A stretch of DNA of 63,993 bases, taken from assembly GCA_025769875.1 (NCBI GenBank), contig JAGFNK010000303.1, positions 1-63,993 on the forward strand, in the 5' to 3' direction. Shown piece by piece: positions 11,676 to 20,762 of this stretch. Numbering within the stretch: the first letter of the stretch is position 1; every line of letters begins with the position of its first letter. The notes beneath the pieces are model-generated. The model was given only the letters and a program-made list of their open reading frames with translations, was not told the origin of the DNA and made no database searches. The DNA comes from Russula earlei (Eukaryota; Basidiomycota; Agaricomycetes; Russulales; Russulaceae). Both the position numbers and the translations under genes were made by a program.

Positions 11676-12508
11676 ACATTCAACGCAAGTCCAGCCAGAT
11701 ACATCTGGACCAGACTGAATATCTACAGAAAGTGCTGCAGCATTTCAACTTGCTTAACGCAAACCCTGCTCCTACTCCGTTACCAGAGGGCTATCACCCG
11801 TCTCCTAATACTTCCGCTGCTGACCCAGCCTTGCAGTCAAAATTCCAGCAAGTTATAGGATCACTCCTATATATAATGCTTGGAACGCGTCCAGACATAG
11901 CCTTTGCGGTCACAAAGTTGTCGCAACATGCTGCCAATCCTTCAGAGGATCATTTAAATCATGCATTTTATATTTGCCGATACCTCTTGGGAACCACCAA
12001 TTATGCCTTGGTCTATGATGGACCATCAAATGGTGGACTAATGGCATATGCTGACTCTGACTGGGCTTCTGATCCGACTAATTGGAAGTCCACCACAGGC
12101 TATATGGTGAACCTGGCTGGAGCAATATTTTCGTGGAACTCATGAGCACAGAAAACAGTCACACTCTCCTCCACTGAAGCTGAGTACATGTTGCTCTCTG
12201 ACACGAGCAGACAGCTAGTTTGGATTAAGTCCTTACTAACAGAATTTGGCATTAATCTTGCTCCCATCCCACTTTTTGGTGATAACCAAGGCTCAATATT
12301 CTTAGCCTCCAACCCTGTACAAGAAAAGCACATCAAACACATTGATTTGCACTATCACTTCATTCATGAAGTCATACAAAATAAACAGGTGGAGCTATTC
12401 TTTATTGAAGGGGCTAACAACCCAGCCAACATGTTCACCAAGAACCTTGGTCACATCAAGTTCCTCAAATTCAGGGAGCAGCTAGGACTAACGTTCTACC
12501 CCTGAATG
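11676..12508 (+). pseudogene. copia-A end of reverse transcriptase plus RNase H
   Basis: After the solo LTR the frame continues with IGSLLYIMLGTRPDIAFAV, the conserved link in copia elements, then RNase H with AYADSDWASDPTNWKSTTGY, SSTEAEYMLLSD, FGDNQGSIFLASNP and HIDLHYHFIHE. A TGA at 12143-12145 breaks the frame where relatives have Arg or Lys (SWNS-stop-AQK). The end reads QLGLTFYP then TGA at 12503-12505. RNase H removes the RNA strand during cDNA synthesis. Confidence 0.9.
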
Positions 12509-12523
12509 TGGGAAAATGCTCAC

Positions 12524-13357
12524 TGTTACGAACCAAGGCCAGGTCCTGACCTGTAGATGGTCCTATTTCACTCAAGAGAGACCTCTCTCATTTGGCATTA
12601 CCAACTCCCTTCCGTTTTCTGGGCTATCCCCCCTGCAGTGCAAGATATTCGCTATTGCAAAGACACTATAACACGACCAGGCACCCATTTCCTAATCAGG
12701 GTAATCATCGCGTGGCAGCCACATGGCCACCCAGCCACCAAGGACCCGAAACAGTGGCACAAACTCTTAGAAACTGTTGCATAAATCATCTGACAGTCAT
12801 CCAGGCTCCAATGACATCATAGCTGACTGAGCAACTCCACAATGACCTCATAGGCTCACTAAGTGCTCCACAGTGACATCATAATGATGTCATCCGCTCC
12901 ACAATGATCAGTAATGCACTCAGTAAGCCTGAAACTTGACACAAGCAAGTTTATGCCTCTGTAGTCCTATTGGATGGTACCAAAGAGTCTAGAATAGTCC
13001 CAGGTCTTTGTAATCGACCCTGTACACTGTATATAAACCCCAATGAAGCATGGCAGTCGTCAGACTGTCCATTTGTGATACTCTCTTACTCCTGGGTACT
13101 CCCCTGCGACCTGCTCAGTTTAAAGACTTCCCTCGCCTCCAAGGTACTCTTCAGCGACCGCCTTGTCTAAAGCCCCTTGCTGCACTGGCCTCCAGTCTTC
13201 GCCTCTGCCTCTTGCAACACTTACCAGTCCCCATCTGGTATCTCCTCGTCATTTGGCTCGTCCTCCTGTTCAACGCCGCCTTCGCCGCGTATCATCTGTT
13301 CCGACCCTTGCCCACCTGCTCCTGAGTCCTTAGCGATCAGCAGTACGTGTCTTGACA
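12524..13357 (+). mobile_element. Solo LTR, family A, in copia-A
   Basis: 834 bp, TGTTACGAACC...CTTGACA, flanked by CTCAC at 12519-12523 and 13358-13362. It sits between the copia-A stop codon and its polypurine tract. It belongs to the same family as the A2 LTRs. It contains the TATATAA box (13033-13039) and the AGACTGTCCA segment discussed for self-priming. Confidence 0.95.
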
Positions 13358-13385
13358 CTCACTGGCATCTACCAATGCACTTAGC

Positions 13386-13394
13386 AAGGGGGAG
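13386..13394 (+). promoter_or_regulatory. Polypurine tract of copia-A
   Basis: AAGGGGGAG directly before the 3' LTR; the plus-strand primer site of the element. Confidence 0.85.
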
Positions 13395-13779
13395 TGTTGA
13401 ACCAGAACCCAAACAGATCAAAGAAGGCAAAGACCTTCATACAAGGTTCAAGATCCACTCATAGATGTTATGTGTTAGACAGAACTTTAGCATATGCACT
13501 TATGGCAATAGGGTTACGCATATTACGCTATCTATCACAAGATGCAGCCTATACTGTGTCTAGAACATTTCCACATCACACGTCACTGTATGCGGGATAT
13601 AGTGGACACCTGTAGTCACCTCTTTTGGACTTAGGAACAGCCCTGGGTCATAAAGGTATAAATACCATACATGTAGATGAGTATTCACATCACTCTACAC
13701 CCCAATATCAGTTGAGCATTTAGCACAACCTCTAAGGTGGGTTGCTTGGCCTGTTGGCTGTGCTCTATGCTGCGCAACA
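13395..13779 (+). repeat. 3' LTR of copia-A
   Basis: 385 bp, TGTTGAACC...GCAACA, followed by the CAATG duplication. Confidence 0.95.
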
Positions 13780-13784
13780 CAATG

Positions 13785-14224
13785 TACACACCCACTCCTC
13801 CTCCAATGCTACCATGCACCCACATGCTCACCAACACCCACATGCCCACCTGCCACTGCCTCATCAGTCAGGCAAAAGCCCCCAATGCTCGAGAGCTGAC
13901 CAACCACCCCTGCACAGCATTTTGGCCATGCCGACTAGTGCCCACTCATTGCTACCACCTACCATACCTTTCAAAGTTTAGTTTCATTTCATTTCACATG
14001 TTGCCTCAACACTGCGATCACACACATCCATACCCAATCCTCTCAGAATACATGTACCCTTGTTTCCTCTCTGTTCTCTTCCATGCGTGCTAAAGGCTCC
14101 TCAGCATGAAATCCATGAACCCAGAATGCTGCACTGATGCAGGAAATCATTGAAGCTGAGCAAGCATCTGATGAATCAGACTTACATCCATGGCCTCTTT
14201 GGAGAAAATATAACAAAGGCAGGC
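13785..14224 (+). other. hAT interior after copia-A, no gene recognised
   Basis: About 440 bp rich in CA and CCAC. No frame gives a recognisable transposase block. By position it should be the middle to 3' part of the dead hAT gene. Confidence 0.4.
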
Positions 14225-14385
14225 ATGAGGTGTGAGTTTGTTCACAGCTCACTGTCCTCTTCAGTTTCTGCAGTGGCTGTAGAGAGGGTTTTCTCTGGTG
14301 GCTGAGACACAATCTCTCTCTGTTACGCTAGCTTGAAGGTGGAGACCATCAGGACCCTCATACTAGTTAAAAAGAAATTGCACTT
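14225..14385 (+). pseudogene. hAT transposase C-terminal dimerisation fragment
   Basis: Translates as SSSVSAVAVERVFSGG-stop-DTISL and ASLKVETIRTLILVKKKLHL. This follows the hAT family C-terminal dimerisation pattern (SS..VERLFSGG.D.IS..R..L..ETI..L...K). The stop replaces the residue after FSGG (often Arg, so CGA to TGA is possible). It ends just before the right subterminal region, as expected for a transposase gene on the plus strand. Confidence 0.75.
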
Positions 14386-14591
14386 GCAATGAGAACATGT
14401 CGTATCAGTAGTTTAGTTCCTAATATATAACCCATCACCCATAATATGGCTGTTCAATCCCCCATCCCATCCCATTTGAGTTCACAGTAAGTTGATATAC
14501 AGTACAGGGTCAGGACAGGTAGACCCATTTGGACCCATCAAATATACAGCTGTACCCATAATACAGTACAGTGAACAGCCCTATGATGAAC

Positions 14592-14614
14592 CGACAGGAG
14601 GGTAGATCATAACA
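14592..14614 (-). mobile_element. Solo LTR G1, right end
   Basis: CGACAGGAGG...CATAACA is the remaining edge of solo LTR G1 after the hAT element. It aligns with the G2 LTR edge CGACAAGGGGGTAATTCATGACA (49150-49172) and is followed by the CAGTT duplication at 14615-14619. Confidence 0.85.
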
Positions 14615-14619
14615 CAGTT

Positions 14620-14886
14620 ACTTCCTTACTCAAAGTGTAAGTAACCATAAGCAAAGGCTAGACGTCCATCCAAGAAATCATGTACAATAGATAGGCAGAA
14701 TGAGCCCTCGTAAGCAGGATGGTAAATAGGGGGCAAGGTAAGGAGTTTCCTAAACAAGGGCATATATTCCTACAGAGGAACAGATGCCAAAGGGGGTGAG
14801 GTTATACTGCACAGCAAGGGCAGAGTTGGAGGGTTCCACCACAAAAGTGTGGACTGATGCGTGCACAAAAGGTGGTTGTGTAGGTG
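14620..14886 (-). pseudogene. Leader ORF0 of element A1, downstream half
   Basis: Minus-strand translation gives DTYTTTFCARISPHF, FGICSSVGIYA and, with frame changes, PPIYHPAYEGSFCLSIVHDF then LDGRLAFAYGYLHFE. The F leader reads VCSSVGIHPP and PPIYCFAYQGSFLIMSIHDF then LDGRVYYSYTYLK at 17850-18050, and A2 reads DTYTTAFHACIVHTFAVEPS. The conservation across three elements indicates a real coding unit upstream of gag, here decayed. No known domain is recognised. Confidence 0.7.
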
Positions 14887-14891
14887 TCTGT

Positions 14892-15802
14892 TGTCATGAA
14901 CCATTTCCCGGAGAGGGTCCTTGAAGGACCCTTCCTTAGTAGAGGAAACCCAGCCTCTATGGTGCCATCCTGTTCACACAGGCAAAAGGGGTGAGTAGAG
15001 GTGTCCACAATATTGCACACACATTGTTGCACAAGCGATCTTGGCACAATTGACATACAGCAAGCCCCACTTAGTGGCAACCCTTTTAGCAATAAAGGAC
15101 AATATTATAGCTCCCTCTAAGGACCCTTTAGGATGACTCTAAGTGCCCTACAAGAGGCACTAACAAGACACTAAAAGCCCTACAACATGTTATTAGACTA
15201 ACTCTAATAACCTTAGAATGAACTATAAAGCAATACTAAGGACCTTAATATAAGTATTAGGGTTGACTCTAATGACCCTAATAGAACTATATACGGGGCC
15301 TTCTAAGCAACTCTATTCCTAGAACCAAACTACAAGTCCTTAAATGACCAGGCCCTAAACTAACTAACATAAACGCTCCTACTCATCAATAGGAGCCTCT
15401 TTACTCAGCAGCTTACTGAGCATGACTGAGCATGCCCAGTAAGCATACTCTGACTTCTTACTCATCCATCAACTGTTCTTGATAACAAGGTTATGACTTG
15501 CTCCTTATTTAGCAGTTCTCTTGTAGTATATAGGTGCTCAATAAAGTAGCAGACAGTCTTCAGACTGTCCATTTATTAACAGCACTCTCTACCCCTGGGA
15601 TACTCCTTAAGGACTGTCCCCTTGTGATCATTCTGGCCTCTTCCCTGTGTAACGTCTCGATACTACCAGTAACCGTACCTCTCTGGTACTTGGTACTGCT
15701 CTGGACCTTACTTCTTGCCCATGCTGTCTTGGACATCTATTGACTCATCTTTGAACTCATCCCTTGCTCTTGAACTGGATTGTTCAACAGTGAGTTGTCA
15801 CA
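14892..15802 (+). mobile_element. Solo LTR, family E, copy 1
   Basis: 911 bp, TGTCATGAACC...GTTGTCACA, flanked by TCTGT at 14887-14891 and 15803-15807. It splits ORF0 of element A1. The TATA region (GTAGTATATAGG near 15523) and the R/U5 part resemble those of the F and A LTRs. Confidence 0.93.
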
Positions 15803-15807
15803 TCTGT

Positions 15808-16280
15808 GAAGGTGTGACAACTTAACTGATCTGTGGTAGGGATGTGTGACAAGTGGTCTTGGTGGTTTAAATCATGGAGGGGTCGCCACTGCTTGTGGGA
15901 ACAATTGGCAGTGGGAAGGACAAAGTACTGGTGAGGGTGGAACCAGAATGCTGTGCAAGGGGGATGATTGAGGAAGCCTTCAGGCAAGGGAGGGTGGTCC
16001 ACTTGCTGTTGCTTGTTCTGTGCTGGTGGAGGGGTGCCAACAGGGATGAAGTTGCCTAGAATAGGCTGGGCAGTGGCAGGGGAAGATGGTGGAACTTCTG
16101 GGGAGTAAATGGGGCTAAGGGGCAAGGATGTATTGATTGGATCAAAGTTTTCAGTGAGGAGCTGGAGGGTGGTGCATGGAGATGGTTGGAAAGGAGAAGG
16201 AAGATGCAGGGAAGTGTTGACAATCGTGGGAGAGTTGGGAGTAGACACTTGAGCATTTGGCTGGTCAATACAGGAATGAT
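15808..16280 (-). pseudogene. Leader ORF0 of element A1, upstream half
   Basis: Open on the minus strand through this whole part: CIDQPNAQVSTPNSPTIVNT, a Pro/Ser-rich stretch, then FHPHQYFVLPTANCSHKQW, RPLHDLNHQDHL and IPTTDQLSCHTFTD. A2 carries a close copy at 29012-29574 (FHPHQYFVLPTTNHSHEQW, RPLHDLNHQDYLGRIPTTDQ), and F a more distant one (YHPHQFQVYHVRHNEVEHW). It is placed between the primer site and the pre-gag module, in the sense direction of the element. The E solo LTR interrupts it on the left. Function unknown. Confidence 0.75.
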
Positions 16281-16282
16281 GA

Positions 16283-16293
16283 GAGACTGTCCA
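16283..16293 (-). promoter_or_regulatory. Primer binding site of element A1
   Basis: On the minus strand TGGACAGTCTC lies two bases after the LTR end. Its first ten bases are the exact reverse complement of AGACTGTCCA in the same LTR (minus strand, plus coordinates 47226-47235). Confidence 0.75.
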
Positions 16294-16295
16294 GA

Positions 16296-16352
16296 TGTCA
16301 AGACATGTACTGCTGATCACTAAGGACTCAGGAGCAGGTGGGCAAGGGTCAG
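16296..16352 (-). repeat. 5' LTR of element A1, inner end
   Basis: Plus strand TGTCAAGACATGTACTGCTG... is the reverse complement of the 3' edge of family A LTRs (...CAGTACGTGTCTTGACA). It is cut at 16352 by element F; the last five bases GTCAG are the F target duplication. The LTR continues at 46997. Confidence 0.9.
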
Positions 16353-16627
16353 TGTTATGAACACTCTCAAAGAGTCCATTCTATTAAAGGGACTTCAAAG
16401 GGAGTTAATGAGGAATGCATATGACTATTGACAAGCAAGACAACAGTGCCAAGATTGACTCCAGTTATATCTCACATAATAGTCCATTACACAGGATTGA
16501 ACCCAAGACCCTTGTTACAGAAGTTGGCTATGACCTTCTGTTGAAAAGGGATTAAACAATGAGCATTGTACACTTACAAGACAACAGTGCCAAGTTTGGC
16601 TCCAAGTCACCTCAGAAGATTGCCCAC

Positions 16628-16692
16628 TGCCAGGATTGAACCCAGGACCTCTAACCAACCAGACTGGACACTCATGGCCATTGAGCTACCCA
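16628..16692 (-). promoter_or_regulatory. tRNA-like A box and B box in the F LTR (antisense)
   Basis: The minus strand reads TAGCTCAATGGC (A-box pattern, plus 16677-16688) and, about 45 bases later, GGGTTCAATCCT (B-box pattern, plus 16632-16643), the spacing found inside tRNA genes. A D-arm-like GCTC/GAGT pairing and a T-arm with 4 of 5 pairs can be drawn, but the acceptor ends do not pair and the anticodon arm is unclear. It is therefore a tRNA-derived or tRNA-like segment, not a tRNA gene. A second B-box-like GGGTTCAATCCTG lies at 16492-16504. Confidence 0.55.
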
Positions 16693-17045
16693 GTCTTTAC
16701 TACAGTAAAGTGGTTCAACCCATATAACCACTCAACACATGAAATGAAAACTCAACCTGGAGACTCCTAAAAAGGAGACCCACATGCCCTGGTCTCCGGA
16801 GAACAGTTGACAAGGTTTACTAACTGTACTAGTAAGCCTGAAGTACAGCAAATGGACCTTGAAGTTCACATGACAATCACATGAACTCCAAGAACTATTA
16901 CTCATCACTGAAGGCCTCCTTACTCAGCAGGTTACTAAGCATGACTGAGCATGCTTACCAAGCACTCCTGGGTGCCTTACTCATCCAGCTATTGTAATTG
17001 ATAACAAGGTTACAACACATCCTTTATTTAGTAGCTTTCTTGTAG

Positions 17046-17090
17046 TATATAAGTGTTCAATAAAGTACCAGACAGTCTCCAGACTGTCCA
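17046..17090 (+). promoter_or_regulatory. F LTR promoter and predicted self-primer
   Basis: TATATAAG at 17046-17053 is followed 35 bases from its first base by AGACTGTCCA (17081-17090), where transcription would be expected to begin. These ten bases are the exact reverse complement of the primer site at 17325-17334. GACAGTCTCCAGACTGTC (17071-17088) is also a perfect 7-bp stem with a 4-base loop. Confidence 0.6.
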
Positions 17091-17324
17091 TTTGTTTACA
17101 GCACTCTCTACCCCTGGGATACTCCTCTAAGGACCGTCCCCTTGTGTTCATTCTGGCCTCTTCCCTGTGTAACTTCTTGATACTACCAGTAACCGTACCC
17201 CTCTGGTACTTAGTACTGCTTTGGACCCTACTCCTTGCTCACGCTGTCTTGGATGTCTATCAACTGGTCTTTGAGCTTATTCCTTGCTCTTGAACTGGAT
17301 TGTTCAACAGTAAGTTGTGAAATC

Positions 17325-17336
17325 TGGACAGTCTCT
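17325..17336 (+). promoter_or_regulatory. Primer binding site of F
   Basis: TGGACAGTCTCT begins two bases after the 5' LTR. It is identical in its first eleven bases to the A2 and A1 sites. Confidence 0.75.
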
Positions 17337-18230
17337 AACAACCCATGCTGACCAGTTGACCTATCAAGTGTTTGACAACATCCCTATCACTGGGTCTCCA
17401 GAGCCTCACACTCCCGACATCCAACTCCTCTGTCTTCCTCAATCTTTTCCCCTGACTTCAGGACCCTCTCCACCACCAGGACTCCCACTCATCGCAGCTC
17501 TTCCCCTTCTGGGGACTTACATGGAGGATGAACCCCCTTCTGATCAAGAAAACCTTCCCCCTATTCCATGAGGCTTCTTTGATCCCCCCATCTGTGTGGG
17601 ATACACCTACCACCCTCACCAGTTCCAAGTCTACCATGTCCGACACAACGAAGTTGAACACTGGCACCCTTTGGAGGAAGTAGGATAATGCAACACCCTC
17701 TCTTCCATCCCTACTATAGGTCACTTGCTCCTGCAACCACCCACCAACATCTTTGTATCCCCTTTTTGAGCCAAAGTCGCCGACACTTTTGCGGTGTTGC
17801 CTACCAACTCCAACCTCATCAAACAGTTTAATTTAGCAAGCTTCAAGGTGTGTAGCTCTGTAGGCATACACCCACCAGACATAGATTTCCCCTTTGGCCA
17901 TCTCCACTACCTGTTCAACTCATCTATACATTGTCATCTGAAACACTACCCCCCATTTATTGCTTTGCTTACCAGGGGTCTTTTCTCATTATGTCCATCC
18001 ATGACTTCCTTGATGGCAGGGTGTATTACTCATACACTTACCTAAAGATAGCCAAAGGAGGATATATATCGTTTAAGAACAGTTACTCAAATTCCCTTGA
18101 CAACCTCCATCTTTACCCTGCCTTGTCTCGCTTCTGCTTCCTACCGCATCTCCCTTTCAACCCTTTGCTTACTCTGGACCCCCTTCACCCAAGTATCATC
18201 AACATAGCTACCTAGTGCACAGTTCTTAAA
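17337..18230 (+). pseudogene. Leader ORF0 of F
   Basis: Decayed coding unit between primer site and pre-gag. It reads a Pro/Ser-rich start (open 17317-17571), then YHPHQFQVYHVRHNEVEHW, then ADTFAVLPTNSNLIKQFNLA and VCSSVGIHPP (17794-17890), then in another frame PPIYCFAYQGSFLIMSIHDF and LDGRVYYSYTYLKIAKGG (17945-18060). A1 and A2 carry the same series. At least two stops and two frame changes break it. It has no similarity I recognise to known retroelement proteins. The block TTCTTAAAAAGTAAGAACTA at 18222-18241 closes the region. Confidence 0.65.
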
Positions 18231-18280
18231 AAGTAAGAACTACCCTTGTAACACTAGACCGAGAAATCAAAACAGCTACA

Positions 18281-18715
18281 GTGCCTCCAAGATTCACCAT
18301 CTCTCCCAACCCAAGTGTTGACTCTGAATATGACTCAGAGGACGATGCCATCCTCCATCAAAGAGAACTCATCTCTAACCACCTTCCCATCCTCCAAGAC
18401 ATCTACTTCCCCCCAGTATCAATAGTCAACATTTATGACCGGCAACAAATCGATATCTGGTCACACAACCCCTACGTCCTCCAAGACTTGATAGGATTCC
18501 TCCCGTTTGGGCAAATCTTAAACCAGGTGCAATATGACCTCTTTGTCAACACCTTAAATCACCTCATTGAACCTGCTCGCCACCAGTTATTGTACTGGCA
18601 CCTTTCAAACTCAAGAAACTTTGATGGGGAACCAACCAGCATCCTCACCCTCACTGACAGCAACAAAAAACTCTGGATGGAGGTGATCCTACCACAACAC
18701 TATGCCCTCATTCAA
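18281..18715 (+). pseudogene. Pre-gag module of F, N-terminal part
   Basis: Open from a Met at 18281 to the solo LTR D. It begins PPRFTISPNPSVDSEYDSED (acidic), then LQDLIGFLPFGQILNQVQYD and HQLLYWHLSNSRNFDGEP, ending QHYALIQ. The homologous A1 segment (3881-4330) has PFGQLLSHDEH and LQLLHWHLAQAKN at the same spacing. The reading continues after the LTR as ELLEGQALYYLTLF (19211 on). No known domain is recognised. Confidence 0.75.
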
Positions 18716-19206
18716 TGTTGAGATTACCACTGCTTTGGGCAGTCTGATGTAATCACAGCCCAGTTGCGTTAACGTGTTGGCTCCCACGGACCGGGCATTC
18801 CCGGCTCATGCGTGTCGCTCATGCATCGGATCAGCCCGGACCGGCTCAGCTCAGATGCTGCAGCCTGCGTACGTTACAATGATAAGTTTATTGATGACAA
18901 TCGGTAGCTACTAACGACTGATCCTTTATGATACAAGTTGGTAGTTACGATTACTTTGCTTAGAGACACTTTTGCGTATTTAAGAGGCACTCAATTAGCT
19001 AGATCGCTTCAGTCTTGTCTCACACAATACTGAAGTGAGTACTTACTGTTTCCTATCTTATCTATCGCATCTAATCACGCGTTGTAGATATCTTTTGATA
19101 GGTATTACTGATTTACAGTCTTGTCTTACACAATACTGAAATATCTTTTGATAGATCTTAAGGATCTTATCGCTGTTTTCATAACCTGCGCCCATCTGCT
19201 TCAACA
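18716..19206 (+). mobile_element. Solo LTR, family D
   Basis: 491 bp, TGTTGAGATTACC...CTTCAACA, flanked by TTCAA at 18711-18715 and 19207-19211. It matches the copia-D 3' LTR at 56421-56906, so it is a copia-type LTR. It interrupts the pre-gag module of F without other loss. Confidence 0.95.
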
Positions 19207-19211
19207 TTCAA

Positions 19212-20690
19212 GAATTGTTGGAAGGTCAGGCATTGTACTACCTGACCTTGTTCACCCTCAGACACAAGCACATTGCCATGCAGTGCAACTACCTTCACCT
19301 CAACTGCTTCATATGGGAGGGACAAGCAACCCTCCAACTAGCTTTTGTGGAAGGGAGGAGATATATCTACAACTGGATTGAAGCTACCTGGACCCACAGC
19401 ATTATTGACGCTCCACAAAACCTTGTGGATCCCGTGGGACTATACTCTCCACCTCCAGCAGTCTACCCTGGCCCCCCCATTCCTGAAGAACTCTCCAGTA
19501 TTAGTCGACCTCTTACCCCTGTGGTAAGGTGAACCTCGACAAGTAGCATCTGCACCCATTGGTCCCTCACTCTGACTCACCCTGCCATCTGCCTTTGCCT
19601 CAGAGAAGTGTGCAATTGCGGCTACCAACCCAACACTCCCCCTACACCACCAGGTATAAACCTGTGGACCCCTGGAGATAGACATCTCCCGCACCAACCG
19701 CTCTGGTGCCCTCTCACAGATGAAGAGGCCGCCACTCTGCTTCTGCAGTTTCAAGTTCCCGAGTAGATTGCCCTCTGCCTCTTACTCCACCAGTTATCCC
19801 AGCCCCACTTCCATTTACTGATCATCATTTAACCCCTTTTGCTACCCCTCTGATAGAATACTCCAGTAGTAGCCAGTCACCCCCAGGCTCCATAGTTGGC
19901 TTACGGTGCTACTTCCTGGAGTTAGCTTACTCAGGATCAGTGCTACCTCATAGGACGCATAGGGAATCACTAGATTTCAAAAATCATCGCAAAGAACTGT
20001 GGCACACCCAGACACAAGCCTTTGTCCACATAGATCATCCCATAGAAGAAATCAGCCAAAACCTTCAAGTCCAACAACATGGTGTACCCATGTTACTACC
20101 AGTATACACTGTCACCTACCCATGGGATGGAACCCAGTGGACTGTCATACCCATTTAGAATCCTGGTAGCAACCTACGCAGAAGTAGTAAAAGGCGAAGG
20201 CCTTTACAAGCCACATGATCACAGAAGACGCATCTTTCACCTTACAAAAAAGGACCAGCATCTCTTTAAACTTGCATTCTACTGCAAGGACCCTTATTGT
20301 TACTGGCACAAGGACTGGCACTACACTTGTGTCTGGCACAAGTCTTGGGACCAATAGCCCACCATTCAACCAGCAACGTATGCAGAGGTTGTAAAGGGGG
20401 AGAACCTTTACAAACCTATATGCTTTATCGGACGCATCTATTATTGCACACCAGAAGAACATCATCACTCCTTAGAACACCCCTACTTCTGCAAAGACCC
20501 TTATTGCCCATGGCATAAGGACTGGTATGAATACAAGTAGCCCATGAGCCAAGGGTCTAGTGAGGGAGAACAAGAAGCCAAGTGGAGACCCCTCAATAGC
20601 AACAAAAAACTACAAATCCCAGTTCTCTTCTGCAACGTGGAATACAGCATCAGCAGAAAATACTACCTTGGGTACTGCCGTGACTGAATC
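19212..20690 (+). pseudogene. Pre-gag module of F, middle part with duplicated Cys/His motif
   Basis: Segments in shifting frames: LLEGQALYYLTLFTLRHKHI (19215 on), PPTPPGINLWTPGDRHLPHQ (19640-19700), LRCYFLELAYSGSVLPHRTH (19910-19970), and two tandem copies of a motif of about 60 residues. Copy one (20170-20357) reads TYAEVVKGEGLYKP and FYCKDPYCYWHKDW; copy two (20375-20540) reads TYAEVVKGENLYKP and YFCKDPYCPWHKDW. The C-x4-C-x2-H arrangement could bind zinc; that is inference. The earlier blocks are also present in A1. Stops separate the pieces. Confidence 0.65.
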
Positions 20691-20762
20691 ATCTTTTAGT
20701 ACAGCTCCCTCCTTGATCCCTGGACCCTAGAAGCAAGAGAAGATGTTGACGAAGAAGACATA

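Larger units (their letters stand above)
6536..13779 (+). mobile_element. Ty1/copia retrotransposon copia-A
   Basis: Full-length element with two about 385-bp LTRs and the duplication CAATG at 6531-6535 and 13780-13784. The order is LTR, primer site, gag, protease, integrase, reverse transcriptase, RNase H, polypurine tract, LTR. Integrase before reverse transcriptase is diagnostic of copia. It is 7244 bp as it stands and about 5.86 kb once two solo LTRs (11131-11670 and 12524-13357) and their duplications are left out. Several stops and frameshifts make it non-autonomous. Confidence 0.95.
5074..14583 (+). mobile_element. hAT DNA transposon, interrupted by copia-A
   Basis: The ends are TAGGGTTGTGCATCG on the left and, read inward from the right, TAGGGCTGTTCACTG. 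They are flanked by the same 8-bp duplication TGATGAAC at 5066-5073 and 14584-14591, the size typical of hAT elements. Both ends carry repeated ACCCAT/ATGGGT motifs (5090-5200 and 14410-14560), as is common in hAT subterminal regions. A decayed hAT dimerisation region lies at 14225-14385. Without the copia insertion the element is about 2.26 kb. It lies inside solo LTR G1. Confidence 0.88.
16353..17322 (+). repeat. 5' LTR of F
   Basis: About 970 bp, TGTTATGAACACTCTC... up to two bases before the primer site. It matches 27858-28169 joined to 46313-46991; the 3' copy has two extra units of an 11-bp AAAGGGACTTC repeat. It carries TATATAAG at 17046-17053, an AATAAA-like stretch at 17059, and a tRNA-like segment at 16628-16692. 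Confidence 0.9.

Noticed and set aside
16490..16700. A functional tRNA gene in the F LTR
   Set aside because: A and B boxes are present, but the acceptor strands do not pair and no clear anticodon arm forms; listed only as tRNA-like.
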